A stretch of DNA of 64,000 nt, taken from contig NZ_JAFGYY010000004.1 of assembly GCF_017491605.1 (NCBI RefSeq), positions 1 to 64,000 on the forward strand, written 5' to 3'. The first letter of the stretch is position 1, and each line of letters opens with the position of its first letter. A program made the position numbers and the translations under genes. Origin of the DNA: Pseudomonas sp. 30_B. GTDB taxonomy: Bacteria; Pseudomonadota; Gammaproteobacteria; Pseudomonadales; Pseudomonadaceae. Below are positions 41,563 to 50,667 of the stretch, one piece after another. The notes under the pieces were generated by a model. That model had not been told where the DNA came from. It worked only from the letters and a program-made list of their open reading frames with translations, and did not search any database.

Positions 41563-43551
41563 ATGCTCCGAGAACGCCTGCTGAGGCTTCCGCGACGGTA
41601 CAAGCGACTCTTGCAGGTCGCCACTGACATCACTCTGGTCTGGTTCTCGCTCTGGATGGCGTTCATCGTCCGCCTGGGGACAGAGGACCTGATGTATCCG
41701 CTGCGCGTACACAGCTGGTTGTTCGTTGCTGCGCCCTTGGTGGCGTTTCCGCTGTTCATCCGTTTCGGCATGTACCGCGCGGTGATGCGCTACCTCGGTA
41801 ACGACGCGCTGATCGCCATCTGGAAGGCAGTGACGCTGTCTGCGCTATTGCTGTCGTTGGTGGTGTACTGGAATCGTTCGGTCGTGGAGGCGGTTCCCCG
41901 TTCTCTGGTATTCAATTACTGGTGGCTCAGCCTGCTGATGGTGGGCGGTCTGCGCCTGGCCATGCGCCAGTACTTCATGGGGGACTGGTACAGTGCCGTG
42001 CAGGCCGTGCCCTTCTTCAACAAGCAGGACGGCTTGCCGAAGGTGGTCGTGTATGGGGCCGGTTCGGCGGGTAACCAGTTGGTTGCCGCCTTGCGCCTGG
42101 GGCGGGCCATGCGCCCGGTGGCGTTCATCGATGACGACGACGAGATAGCCAACCGGATTATTGCTGGTCTTCGCGTGTACAAGCCCAAGCATATCCAGCA
42201 ACTGATCGAGGAGACCGGCGCACAGGAAGTGCTGCTGGCCATTCCGTCCGCTTCGCGTGCGCGCCGCCGTGAAATCCTGGGCTTGTTGGAGCCCTATCCG
42301 CTGCACGTGCGCAGTGTTCCGGGTTTCATTGACCTGGCCAACGGACGGGTGCGCGTGGATGATATCCAGGAGGTGGACATCTCCGACCTGCTCGGGCGGG
42401 ATGCGGTCGAGCCGCGCAAGGAGTTGTTCGAGCATGGCATCCGTGGCCAGGCGGTCATGGTGACGGGGGCGGGTGGCTCCATAGGCTCGGAGCTCTGCCG
42501 CCAGATACTGGCCTCCTCGCCGACGGTGCTGGTCCTGTTCGAGCACAGTGAGTACAACCTCTATCGCGTGCACCAGGAACTGGATATGCGCATCAAGCGC
42601 GAGTCCCTGCCGGTTCAGCTGGTGCCGATCCTGGGATCCGTGCGCAGCCCCGAGCGGCTGCTCGAAGTCATGCGGACCTGGAAGGTAGTCACCGTCTACC
42701 ACGCCGCGGCCTACAAGCATGTGCCGATCGTCGAGCACAACATTTCCGAAGGTGTGCTCAACAACGTACTCGGCACTCTGCATACGGCCCAGGTGGCGGT
42801 GCAGGCCGGGGTCCAGAGTTTCGTGCTGATCTCCACCGACAAGGCGGTACGGCCGACCAATGTCATGGGTGGCACAAAGCGGTTGGCGGAAATGATCCTG
42901 CAGGCTCTGAGCCAGGAGCCGGCGCCGGTGCTGTTTGGTGACAAGTCTGGTGTGCATCAGGTCAACAAGACCCGCTTCACCATGGTTCGCTTCGGCAACG
43001 TGCTGGGCTCGTCCGGTTCGGTGATTCCGCTGTTCCGCGAGCAGATCAAGCGCGGCGGGCCGGTGACGGTTACCCATCCGAACATCACCCGCTACTTCAT
43101 GACGATTCCCGAAGCCGCACAGTTGGTGATCCAGGCTGGCTCGATGGGATGCGGTGGCGACGTGTTCGTGCTCGACATGGGGCAGCCGGTGAAGATTCTC
43201 GAGCTGGCCGAGCGGATGATTCACCTGTCCGGACTGAGCGTGCGCTCGGAGCGTACGCCTCATGGCGATATCTCCATCGAGTTCAGTGGGCTGCGGCCGG
43301 GTGAGAAGCTGTATGAGGAGTTGCTGATCGGCGATGACGTCAGTGCCACCGAGCATCCGATGATCATGAAGGCCAACGAAGAGCTGATGCCTTGGGAGGG
43401 TTTCAAGCTGGTGCTGGCCGACTTGCTCAGGGCGGTCGAGCAGGGCAACTACGCGCGGGTACGCCAGTTGCTGCGTGAAACGGTCAATGGCTATTCCCCG
43501 GAGGGTGACATCGTTGATCTCATCCACCAGCATCGGCGAATGGAGCCCTGA
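41563..43551 (+). CDS. wbpM: WbpM-type UDP-GlcNAc 4,6-dehydratase
   Basis: A 662-residue membrane-anchored sugar-nucleotide dehydratase/epimerase. Four N-terminal membrane helices cover about residues 15-130. A first Rossmann-like part has VVVYGAGSAGNQLV, and the catalytic short-chain domain has VMVTGAGGSIGSELCRQIL (about residues 299-317) and the active site FVLISTDKAVRPTNVMGGTKR. It makes UDP-4-keto-6-deoxy sugars for surface glycans. GAAGGA nine bases before the ATG supports the start. The gene is intact although its usual O-antigen cluster is missing, so it may supply a glycan locus elsewhere. Confidence 0.94.
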   Translation: MLRERLLRLPRRYKRLLQVATDITLVWFSLWMAFIVRLGTEDLMYPLRVHSWLFVAAPLVAFPLFIRFGMYRAVMRYLGNDALIAIWKAVTLSALLLSLVVYWNRSVVEAVPRSLVFNYWWLSLLMVGGLRLAMRQYFMGDWYSAVQAVPFFNKQDGLPKVVVYGAGSAGNQLVAALRLGRAMRPVAFIDDDDEIANRIIAGLRVYKPKHIQQLIEETGAQEVLLAIPSASRARRREILGLLEPYPLHVRSVPGFIDLANGRVRVDDIQEVDISDLLGRDAVEPRKELFEHGIRGQAVMVTGAGGSIGSELCRQILASSPTVLVLFEHSEYNLYRVHQELDMRIKRESLPVQLVPILGSVRSPERLLEVMRTWKVVTVYHAAAYKHVPIVEHNISEGVLNNVLGTLHTAQVAVQAGVQSFVLISTDKAVRPTNVMGGTKRLAEMILQALSQEPAPVLFGDKSGVHQVNKTRFTMVRFGNVLGSSGSVIPLFREQIKRGGPVTVTHPNITRYFMTIPEAAQLVIQAGSMGCGGDVFVLDMGQPVKILELAERMIHLSGLSVRSERTPHGDISIEFSGLRPGEKLYEELLIGDDVSATEHPMIMKANEELMPWEGFKLVLADLLRAVEQGNYARVRQLLRETVNGYSPEGDIVDLIHQHRRMEP

Positions 43552-43744
43552 TTGGGGGCTCTTAGCAGGCGGCGGAAGAGCCGCATCTGCGAACGTCGTC
43601 AGTTGTTTCCTTGCGATCTGTCGGCTGTGGCGGAATCTGCTGCCGACTCTTTAAACCGACATTTTTACGGGCATTCCTGACGATATGTTTTTTGGGCGGC
43701 GCAATGGTGCCCGCCTAGAAACCTGATTCATCAAGGAATGATTC

Positions 43745-44092
43745 ATGAAGAAGAGTCTGCTTTCCGTTGCAAGCATGATCCTGCTGGTCAGCCTTTCCTT
43801 CGCTGGTGTCGCCAGTGCTGCCACCAAGGCTGAGCCGGCTGCCGCTCCGGCCGTCGAGTCCAGTGCTCCCGCCAGCAAGGCGCCGGTCGCTCAAGCCGAG
43901 ACCGTGAACATCAATTCCGCGACTGTGGAAGAGCTGCAGAAGTCGCTGAAGGGGATCGGCAAGGTCAAGGCCCAGGCGATCATCGATTACCGTACGACCA
44001 ACGGTCCGTTCACGAGCGTCGATCAGCTTCTGGAAGTGAAGGGCATTGGCAAGGGAACCCTGGACAAGAATCGGGACAGGATTTCGCTCTGA
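43745..44092 (+). CDS. ComEA-like helix-hairpin-helix DNA-binding protein
   Basis: A 115-residue protein with a signal peptide (MKKSLLSVASMILLVSLSFA, cleavage after about residue 25), a short Ala/Pro-rich linker, then two helix-hairpin-helix motifs: NINSATVEELQKSLKGIGKV and FTSVDQLLEVKGIGKGTL. Periplasmic ComEA binds incoming double-stranded DNA during natural transformation. The membrane-channel genes comEC/rec2 are not nearby. It follows wbpM as in P. aeruginosa. A terminator follows the stop. Confidence 0.92.
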   Translation: MKKSLLSVASMILLVSLSFAGVASAATKAEPAAAPAVESSAPASKAPVAQAETVNINSATVEELQKSLKGIGKVKAQAIIDYRTTNGPFTSVDQLLEVKGIGKGTLDKNRDRISL

Positions 44093-44110
44093 GCCTTGTC
44101 GGGGAAAGAA

Positions 44111-44134
44111 AGCCGGTCGATGACCGGCTTTTTT
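44111..44134 (+). terminator. Terminator after the ComEA-like gene
   Basis: The stem AGCCGGTC / GACCGGCT is followed by a run of T residues, 19 bp after the stop. Confidence 0.87.
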
Positions 44135-44189
44135 ATGAGATGTGCACCAGGGCGGGTGATGCCTGCTGGTTTTTCGCGGCACAAAGAAA

Positions 44190-44216
44190 AAGCCCCCGGC
44201 ATGTGCCGAGGGCTTT
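44190..44216 (-). terminator. Terminator of tRNA-Asn (minus strand)
   Basis: On the minus strand the stem AAAGCCCTCGGC / GCCGGGGGCTTT is followed by TTCTTTG. It lies just downstream of the tRNA-Asn 3' end. Confidence 0.75.
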
Positions 44217-44222
44217 GAATTT

Positions 44223-44298
44223 TGGCTCCGCGACCTGGACTCGAACCAGGGACCCAATGATTAACAGTCATTTGCTCTACCGACTGAGCTATCGCGGA
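44223..44298 (-). tRNA. tRNA-Asn (anticodon GTT)
   Basis: A 76-base tRNA with the acceptor stem TCCGCGA/TCGCGGA, discriminator G, encoded CCA, D-arm GCTCAGTCGGTAGAGC, anticodon loop CTGTTAA and TPsiC arm CCTGGTTCGAGTCCAGG. Confidence 0.96.
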
Positions 44299-44310
44299 AC
44301 AACGGGGCGT

Positions 44311-44338
44311 ATCTTACTGATTAAAAAGGGGAAGTCAA
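44311..44338 (-). promoter_or_regulatory. tRNA-Asn promoter
   Basis: On the minus strand TTGACT, a 16-base spacer and TAAGAT are followed by ACGCCCCGTT, a GC-rich discriminator typical of stringently controlled stable RNA genes. The -35 box falls inside the terminator stem of the aminotransferase gene. Confidence 0.75.
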
Positions 44339-44361
44339 CATCGCTCCGATGACTTCCCCTT
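44321..44361 (-). terminator. Terminator of the aminotransferase gene
   Basis: The minus-strand stem AAGGGGAAGTCA / TGACTTCCCCTT (44326-44337 with 44350-44361), with a 12-base loop, is followed by TTTTT. It lies 6 bp after the aminotransferase stop. Confidence 0.85.
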
Positions 44362-44367
44362 AATTTT

Positions 44368-45564
44368 TTACAGCACCTGGACGATGGCGCGGGTCACGGT
44401 GTCCAGGTTGCCGTTGTTCAGCGCGGCGACGCAGATGCGGCCGGTGCCCACGGCATAGATGCCGAACTCGTTCTTCAGGCGCTCGACCTGCTCGGCGGTC
44501 AGGCCGGAGTAGGAGAACATGCCGCGCTGCTGGGCAACGAAGCCGAAGTCACGCTTGGCGCCCAGGGCGGCCAGTTGCTCGACCATGGCGACGCGCATGG
44601 CGCGGATACGGGTGCGCATTTCGCCCAGCTCTTCTTCCCATACAGCGCGCAGTTCCGGGCTGTTCAGCACGGAAGCGACGACGCTGGCGCCGTGGGTCGG
44701 CGGGTTGGAGTAGTTGGTGCGGATCACGCGCTTGACCTGGGACAGGACACGGGTCGATTCCTCGCGGCTGTTGGTCACGACCGACAGGGCGCCGACGCGC
44801 TCGCCATACAGCGAGAACGACTTGGAGAAGGAGCTGGACACGAAGAAGTTCAGGCCCGACTTGGCGAACAGGCGCACAGCGGCGGCGTCTTCGTCGATGC
44901 CATCACCGAAGCCCTGGTAGGCGATGTCGAGGAACGGCACGTGGCCCTTGGCCTTGAGCACGTCCAGGACCTGCTTCCAGTCGTCCATGGTCAGGTCGAC
45001 GCCGGTCGGGTTGTGGCAGCACGCGTGCAGCACAACGATGGACTGCGAGGGCAGGGCGTTCAGGTCTTCCAGCAGGCCGGCACGGTTCACGCCGTTGGTG
45101 GCGGCGTCGTAGTAACGGTAGTTCTGCACCGGGAAGCCGGCAGCCTCGAACAGGGCGCGGTGGTTTTCCCAGCTCGGGTCGCTGATGGCGACGGTAGCGT
45201 TGGGCAGCAGGCGCTTGAGGAAGTCGGCACCGGTCTTCAGTGCGCCAGTACCGCCGACGGCCTGGGTGGTCACGACGCGGCCTTCGGCCAGCAGTTCGGA
45301 GTCAGCACCGAACAGCAGCTTCTGCACGCCCGAATCGTAGGCGGCGATGCCTTCGATCGGCAGGTAGCCGCGCGGAGCGTGGGCCTCGATGCGGGCTTTC
45401 TCCGCGGCCTGCACGGCGCGCAGCAACGGGAGACGGCCTTCCTCGTTGTAGTAAACGCCTACGCCCAGGTTGATCTTGCCCGGACGGGTATCAGCGTTGA
45501 AAGCTTCGTTCAGGCCCAGGATGGGGTCACGGGGGGCCATTTCGACAGCGGAGAACAGACTCAT
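44368..45564 (-). CDS. Aromatic/aspartate-type amino acid aminotransferase
   Basis: A 398-residue PLP-dependent class I aminotransferase of the AspC/TyrB group. The cofactor lysine lies in SSSFSKSFSLYGERVG (about residue 247), the substrate-carboxylate site in LLPNATVAISDPSWENH and CCHNPTGVDLTMDDW, and the N-terminal FNADTRPGKINLGVGVYYNE is diagnostic. It transfers amino groups between aspartate, aromatic amino acids and 2-oxoglutarate. The gene corresponds to PA3139. A GC-rich hairpin lies in its leader at 45602-45631, and its terminator overlaps the tRNA-Asn promoter. Confidence 0.94.
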   Translation of the reverse strand: MSLFSAVEMAPRDPILGLNEAFNADTRPGKINLGVGVYYNEEGRLPLLRAVQAAEKARIEAHAPRGYLPIEGIAAYDSGVQKLLFGADSELLAEGRVVTTQAVGGTGALKTGADFLKRLLPNATVAISDPSWENHRALFEAAGFPVQNYRYYDAATNGVNRAGLLEDLNALPSQSIVVLHACCHNPTGVDLTMDDWKQVLDVLKAKGHVPFLDIAYQGFGDGIDEDAAAVRLFAKSGLNFFVSSSFSKSFSLYGERVGALSVVTNSREESTRVLSQVKRVIRTNYSNPPTHGASVVASVLNSPELRAVWEEELGEMRTRIRAMRVAMVEQLAALGAKRDFGFVAQQRGMFSYSGLTAEQVERLKNEFGIYAVGTGRICVAALNNGNLDTVTRAIVQVL

Positions 45565-45601
45565 TTTGGCAGCAGCTCTAAGGCGGGAGTGAAGTGCAAT
45601 T

Positions 45602-45631
45602 GCAACCCCCGCTCACGGCGCTGGGGGTTGC
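45602..45631 (-). promoter_or_regulatory. Leader hairpin of the aminotransferase gene
   Basis: The perfect 9-bp stem GCAACCCCC / GGGGGTTGC around a 12-base loop lies 38 bp upstream of the start codon. A minus-strand TATAAT box occurs just upstream at 45649-45654. It could be a structured 5' UTR; no function is known. Confidence 0.45.
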
Positions 45632-45746
45632 GTCGACGGGCCGGTATTATATAGGCCTCTGTGGCAGGCGGCGAGTTATCGCGCGTGCTTTTCGACTGGT
45701 ATGACGCTTTGGCGACCGAAGCGTCACACGCCAATGCGAGGTTCCC

Positions 45747-47762
45747 ATGTCGTTATTCCAGCTGGATTCGCGCTTCAAGCCCGCCGGCGACCAGCCCGAA
45801 GCCATCCGACAGATGGTGGAAGGGCTGGAAGCGGGCCTGTCGCATCAGACGCTGCTGGGGGTGACCGGCTCCGGCAAGACCTTCAGCATCGCCAACGTCA
45901 TCGCCCAGGTGCAGCGCCCGACCATGGTCCTGGCGCCAAACAAGACCCTGGCCGCGCAGCTCTATGGCGAGTTCAAGACTTTCTTCCCGAACAACGCGGT
46001 GGAGTATTTCGTCTCCTACTACGACTACTACCAGCCCGAAGCCTACGTGCCGTCCTCCGATACCTATATCGAGAAGGATTCCTCGATCAACGACCACATC
46101 GAGCAGATGCGCCTGTCGGCGACCAAGGCGCTGCTGGAGCGCGAGGACGCCATCATCGTCTGCACCGTGTCGTCGATCTACGGCCTGGGCGACCCGGCGT
46201 CCTACCTGAAGATGGTGCTGCACCTGGATCGCGGCGACAAAATGGACCAGCGCGAGCTGCTGCGCCGCCTGACCAGCCTGCAGTACACCCGCAACGACAT
46301 GGACTTCGCCCGCGCTACCTTCCGCGTGCGCGGCGACGTCATCGACATCTTCCCGGCGGAATCGGACCTGGAGGCGATCCGCGTCGAGCTGTTCGACGAC
46401 GAGGTGGAGAACATCGCCGCCTTCGACCCGCTGACTGGCGAAGTCATCACCAAGCTGCCGCGCTTCACCTTCTATCCCAAGAGTCACTACGTGACCCCGC
46501 GGGAAACGCTGCTGGAGGCGGTGGAGCACATCAAGGCCGAGCTCAAGCAGCGCCTGGACTACCTGCGCACCAACAACAAGCTGGTGGAAGCCCAGCGCCT
46601 GGAGCAGCGCACCCGCTTCGACCTGGAGATGATCCTCGAACTGGGCTACTGCAACGGCATCGAGAACTACTCGCGCTACCTCTCCGGGCGTGGCCCCGGC
46701 GAGCCGCCGCCGACCCTTTACGACTACCTGCCGGCCAACGCCCTGCTGGTGATCGACGAATCCCACGTCAGCGTTCCCCAGGTCGGCGCCATGTACAAGG
46801 GCGACCGCTCGCGCAAGGAAACCCTGGTGGAATATGGCTTCCGCCTGCCCTCGGCGCTGGACAACCGTCCGCTGCGCTTCGAGGAATGGGAAGCGATCAG
46901 TCCGCAGACCATCTTTGTCTCGGCAACCCCGGGCCCTTACGAGGACCAGCATGCTGGCCGGGTGATCGAGCAGGTGGTGCGACCGACCGGCCTGGTCGAC
47001 CCGGAAGTGGAAATCCGCCCGGCGACCACCCAGGTGGACGACCTGCTCTCGGAAATCCGCCTGCGTGTGGCCGAGGATCAGCGCGTGCTGGTCACCACCC
47101 TGACCAAGCGCATGGCTGAGGACCTTACCGACTACCTGGGCGATCACGACGTGCGGGTGCGTTATCTGCACTCCGACATCGACACTGTGGAGCGGGTGGA
47201 GATCATCCGCGACCTGCGTACCGGCACCTTCGACGTACTGGTGGGGATCAACCTGCTGCGTGAGGGCCTGGATATGCCGGAGGTGGCGCTGGTGGCGATC
47301 CTCGATGCGGACAAGGAAGGATTCCTGCGTTCCGAGCGCTCGCTGATCCAGACCATCGGCCGCGCCGCGCGCAACCTGCACGGCAAGGCAATCCTCTACG
47401 CCGACAACATCACCGGTTCGATGCAGCGAGCGATCAACGAGACCGAACGACGTCGTACCAAGCAGCTGGAGTTCAACGCCAAGCATGGCATCGTGCCCAA
47501 GGGCGTGAAGAAGGACATCAAGGACATCCTCGAAGGCGCCGTGGTGCCGGGCGCCAAGGGCAAGCGCCGCAGCCTGGCGAAGGTGGCGGAGGAGAGCGGT
47601 CGCTACGAGAACGAGCTGCGTACGCCGGACGAGATCGCCAAGCGCATCAAGCAGCTGGAAGAGCGCATGTACCAGTTGGCCCGTGACCTGGAGTTCGAGG
47701 CCGCGGCCGGGGTGCGCGACGAGATCGGCAAGTTGCGGGATCGGATGGTGGCGATGGGCTGA
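45747..47762 (+). CDS. uvrB: Excinuclease ABC subunit B
   Basis: A 671-residue DNA-damage recognition helicase of nucleotide excision repair. Walker A is [14 protein letters not shown] (about residues 38-51), the beta-hairpin that probes DNA is [20 protein letters not shown], and motif VI is QTIGRAARN. The C-terminal UVR motif that binds UvrC (residues about 625-665) is present ([20 protein letters not shown]). The ATG follows GAGG. No canonical LexA palindrome is visible in the 180 bp upstream, but a hairpin TGACGCTT/AAGCGTCA (45702-45726) sits just before the start. Confidence 0.96.
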   Translation: MSLFQLDSRFKPAGDQPEAIRQMVEGLEAGLSHQTLLGVTGSGKTFSIANVIAQVQRPTMVLAPNKTLAAQLYGEFKTFFPNNAVEYFVSYYDYYQPEAYVPSSDTYIEKDSSINDHIEQMRLSATKALLEREDAIIVCTVSSIYGLGDPASYLKMVLHLDRGDKMDQRELLRRLTSLQYTRNDMDFARATFRVRGDVIDIFPAESDLEAIRVELFDDEVENIAAFDPLTGEVITKLPRFTFYPKSHYVTPRETLLEAVEHIKAELKQRLDYLRTNNKLVEAQRLEQRTRFDLEMILELGYCNGIENYSRYLSGRGPGEPPPTLYDYLPANALLVIDESHVSVPQVGAMYKGDRSRKETLVEYGFRLPSALDNRPLRFEEWEAISPQTIFVSATPGPYEDQHAGRVIEQVVRPTGLVDPEVEIRPATTQVDDLLSEIRLRVAEDQRVLVTTLTKRMAEDLTDYLGDHDVRVRYLHSDIDTVERVEIIRDLRTGTFDVLVGINLLREGLDMPEVALVAILDADKEGFLRSERSLIQTIGRAARNLHGKAILYADNITGSMQRAINETERRRTKQLEFNAKHGIVPKGVKKDIKDILEGAVVPGAKGKRRSLAKVAEESGRYENELRTPDEIAKRIKQLEERMYQLARDLEFEAAAGVRDEIGKLRDRMVAMG

Positions 47763-47798
47763 GCGACTGCCGCCCCGATGAGCCTGTGCCAATTCTGG

Positions 47799-47935
47799 CC
47801 CTCACCCTAACCCTCTCCCGGAGGGAGAGGGGACTGTCCGGAGTGGGCTGGCAGTCTGGTGCTCGCCGGCTAACTCCGTTTTGCGACTGATGCCGAACGG
47901 CTCCCTCTCCCTCTGGGAGAGGGCTGGGGTGAGGG
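47799..47935. repeat. Inverted pair of CCCTCACCC-type palindromic repeats
   Basis: A 32-base element at 47799-47830 and its inverted copy at 47904-47935 match at about 28 of 32 positions; each contains its own hairpin (CCTCTCCC/GGGAGAGG). They lie between the convergent uvrB and MFS genes, the usual place for bidirectional REP-like terminators. Nothing else is seen in the gap. Confidence 0.8.
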
Positions 47936-47974
47936 GCTTTGGGGCTGGCTCCGAAGCGGGGTCGAATGGGTCGC

Positions 47975-49516
47975 TCAGTGCGCCCCGGCTCCCGCGCCAG
48001 CACCCACGCCCGCCGGCAACGAACGGGTCATCAGCACCGCCACCATGCTCACCGCCAGCACGATGCCGATGGCGTGGAAGGCATCGTTATAGGCCATGAT
48101 CGCCGCCTGTTGGTGGACGATCTCGCTGATCTTGCCCAGTGCCGCCTGCTGCGTGCCCAGTTGTGCCGTCAACTGCGCCAGGCGCTCGTCCACCGCGCCA
48201 TTCACCGGCACCACCGCTTCGCGCAGGTAGTCGTAGTAGACCTTGGCACGGCTATCGATCAGGGTCGCCAGCAGGGCGATGCCGATGGCGCCGCCGAGGT
48301 TGCGCAGGATGTTGAACAGGCTGGAAGCTGAACCGGCATCCTGCGGTTGCAGGTAGACGGTGGCGATCAGCGAAATGGTGACCATCACCATCGGCTGGCC
48401 GAGGGCGCGCAATAGCTGGATCTGGTTGAACTGCGGCCCGGCGAAGTCCGGGTTGAGCACGCCGGAGCAGAAGCTCGCCAGGCCGAACAGGCCGAAACCC
48501 AGGGCGCAGAGCAGGCGAGGCTCGATGATCTTCATCAGCTTGGGAATCAGCGGGATGAGGAACAGCTGCGGTACACCCATCCACATGATCACCTCGCCGA
48601 TCTGCATGGCGTTGTAGCCCTGGATCTGCGCGAGATACAGCGGCAGCACGTAGATAGACCCGTACAGCCCCATACCCAGGCCGATGCTGGAAATGCTCGA
48701 CAGGCCGAAGTTGCGGTTGCGCAGGATGCCCAGGTTGATCAGCGGGTTGGGCCGCGAAGTCTGCAGAATCACGAAGAGGATCAGGCTGACCAGGGCGATG
48801 CTGCCCAGGCCGACGATCAGGTTGGACTCCAGCCAGTCCTTGCGGTGGCCTTCTTCCAGGAACACCTGCAGGCAACCCAGGCCGATGGCCATGGTGACGA
48901 TGCCGGCGTAGTCGGTGCTTTTCAGCAGCTCCCAGTGCGGCGGTTTCTTCTCCAGCCCGTAGAGCAGGCCGGCGATCATCAGCAGGCCCGGCGGGATGTT
49001 GATGTAGAAGATGTATTCCCAGCCGAAGTTCTCGGTCAGCCAGCCGCCCAGGGTCGGGCCGATGGAGGGCGCGAAGGTGGCGGTGATGGCGAACAGCGCC
49101 ATGCCCTTGGGGCGATGGTGTTCGGGTAGCTTGATCAGCGCCAGGGTGAAGGCCAGGGGAATCAGTGCGCCGCCGGTGAAGCCCTGCATGGCGCGGAACA
49201 CGATCATGCTCTCCAGGTTCCAGGCGAAGGAGCAGAGCAGCGAGGAAAACAGGAAGCCGATGGAAATCATCCAGGCCAGCCGGCGTGCCGAGAGCAGCTG
49301 CACCAGCCAGGCGGTGAGGGGGATCATGATGATTTCCGCCACCAGGTAGGACGTGGAAATCCACGAGCCTTCTTCCAGAGTGGCGGCCAGCGCGCCCTGG
49401 ATGTCCTTCAGCGAGGAGTTGGTGATCTGGATATCGAGGACCGCCATGAAGGCGCCGAGCATGGCGCTGAATACGGCGATCCAGTCGCGGCGGGTCGGTT
49501 CCCCGACCGGCCGCAT
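47975..49516 (-). CDS. DHA2-family (EmrB-type) multidrug efflux MFS permease
   Basis: A 513-residue major facilitator with 14 membrane helices. DHA2 motifs are visible: IQITNSSLKDIQGALAATLE with LDIQITNSS (motif D1), SARRLAWMISIGFLFSSLL and MQGFTGGALIPLAFTLA, and PTLGGWLTENFGWEYIFYIN (motif C region). It pumps drugs by proton antiport, working with the HlyD-type adaptor encoded just upstream. The start is ambiguous: the ATG at 49516 lies 7 bp after the adaptor stop, and one at 49552 would overlap it; neither has a clear ribosome-binding site. Confidence 0.92.
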   Translation of the reverse strand: MRPVGEPTRRDWIAVFSAMLGAFMAVLDIQITNSSLKDIQGALAATLEEGSWISTSYLVAEIIMIPLTAWLVQLLSARRLAWMISIGFLFSSLLCSFAWNLESMIVFRAMQGFTGGALIPLAFTLALIKLPEHHRPKGMALFAITATFAPSIGPTLGGWLTENFGWEYIFYINIPPGLLMIAGLLYGLEKKPPHWELLKSTDYAGIVTMAIGLGCLQVFLEEGHRKDWLESNLIVGLGSIALVSLILFVILQTSRPNPLINLGILRNRNFGLSSISSIGLGMGLYGSIYVLPLYLAQIQGYNAMQIGEVIMWMGVPQLFLIPLIPKLMKIIEPRLLCALGFGLFGLASFCSGVLNPDFAGPQFNQIQLLRALGQPMVMVTISLIATVYLQPQDAGSASSLFNILRNLGGAIGIALLATLIDSRAKVYYDYLREAVVPVNGAVDERLAQLTAQLGTQQAALGKISEIVHQQAAIMAYNDAFHAIGIVLAVSMVAVLMTRSLPAGVGAGAGAGAH

Positions 49517-49523
49517 CAGGGCA

Positions 49524-50558
49524 TCAGCGGACACGCAACTCGACCTCGGCATCGACCGACATGCCCGGGCGGATCAGGCCCTTGAGCGGGTTGTCGTCGA
49601 CGAAGGTGATTTTTACCGGGATGCGCTGCACCACCTTGGTGAAGTTACCGGTGGCGTTGTCCGGCGGCAGCAGGCTGAACTGCGCGCCGGAGGCGGCGAA
49701 CAGGCTCTGCACTTCGCCGTCGATGGGGGTGTCGGGGAAGGAGTCGAACACCAGCCGCGCCTTCTGCCCCGGGCGCATCTTGCCGATCTGGGTTTCCTTG
49801 AAGTTGGCCTGGATCCAGATGCCGTCGTCCGGCACCAGCGACAGCAGCTGGGTGCCGACCTGCACGTACTGGCCAATGCGGGCGTTGCGCTGACCGACCA
49901 GGCCGGTTACCGGCGCGCGGATTTCGGTACGGGCCAGGTTGAGTTCGGCCTGGGCGACATCGGTGCGGGCGCTTTCGATCTGCGCCTGCAGGCGCTGGAC
50001 GTCGGTGCTCAGGGTGTCGCGTTGCACGCGCTGGGCTTGCAGGTCGGCCTGGGCCTTGGCCACTTGCGAGCGGGCGACGCGGGAATCGGCGGTGAGGGTG
50101 GTGACGCGCTCCTCCGAGACATAGCCCGGCCCGCGCAGCGCCTGGGCGCGGCCCAGGTCGACCTCGGCACGGCCGAGGGTGGCCTGGCTGGCGTTCACGT
50201 CGGCTTCGCTGGCGGCGATGTTGCTCGACTGCCCCTTGAGCTTGCTGCGTGCCTGCTCCAGCTCGGCCTCGCGGGTGGCCAGGGTGGCCTTGGCGCGCTC
50301 CAGGGCGAGCTTGAAATCGTCGGCTTCGAGCTTCACCAGCAACTGGCCTTTTTCCACGTGCTGGTTGTCCTGCACCAGCACCTCGTCGACGCGCGCGCCG
50401 AGCTGGCTGGCGATGCGAGTGATTTCGCCCTGCACGTAGGCGTTGTCGGTCGTCTCGACGAAGCGGCCGATGAAATACCAGCGCGCCAGGAAGGCGAGGG
50501 AGACCACCACGAGGATGACGAGGAACACGGTCAGGCGGCGTTGCAGTTGGGCAGGCAT
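49524..50558 (-). CDS. HlyD/EmrA-family membrane fusion protein
   Basis: A 344-residue periplasmic adaptor with one N-terminal membrane helix (LTVFLVILVVVSLAFLARWY), a biotinyl-lipoyl half (FVETTDNAYVQGEITRIASQ), a long coiled-coil hairpin (about residues 75-200), and the second lipoyl half (TEIRAPVTGLVGQRNARIGQ). It links the inner-membrane pump encoded downstream to an outer-membrane channel, which is not encoded here. It is divergent from a LysR gene, suggesting local control. The start has no good Shine-Dalgarno sequence; AAACG-AG-CGTTT, a small palindrome, lies 5 bp upstream. Confidence 0.92.
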   Translation of the reverse strand: MPAQLQRRLTVFLVILVVVSLAFLARWYFIGRFVETTDNAYVQGEITRIASQLGARVDEVLVQDNQHVEKGQLLVKLEADDFKLALERAKATLATREAELEQARSKLKGQSSNIAASEADVNASQATLGRAEVDLGRAQALRGPGYVSEERVTTLTADSRVARSQVAKAQADLQAQRVQRDTLSTDVQRLQAQIESARTDVAQAELNLARTEIRAPVTGLVGQRNARIGQYVQVGTQLLSLVPDDGIWIQANFKETQIGKMRPGQKARLVFDSFPDTPIDGEVQSLFAASGAQFSLLPPDNATGNFTKVVQRIPVKITFVDDNPLKGLIRPGMSVDAEVELRVR

Positions 50559-50667
50559 AGTTAAACGAGCGTTTGGTTGACGGAAAAATGTTTGCCAATG
50601 TAACAGTGTTCCGTGGCGGCACGTAGCCGCTACACTTCGGAAACTTTGTTGCTTATAGGGAACAATC

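Noticed and set aside
44223..44298. tRNA-Asn considered as an integration site for a genomic island
   Set aside because: No integrase, no direct repeat of the tRNA 3' end and no composition change were seen on either side.
45565..45746. LexA box upstream of uvrB
   Set aside because: No CTGT-N8-ACAG palindrome, even with one or two mismatches at sensible positions, was found.
45753..47792. 679-codon minus-strand open frame opposite uvrB
   Set aside because: Shadow of uvrB, which shows every expected motif on the other strand.
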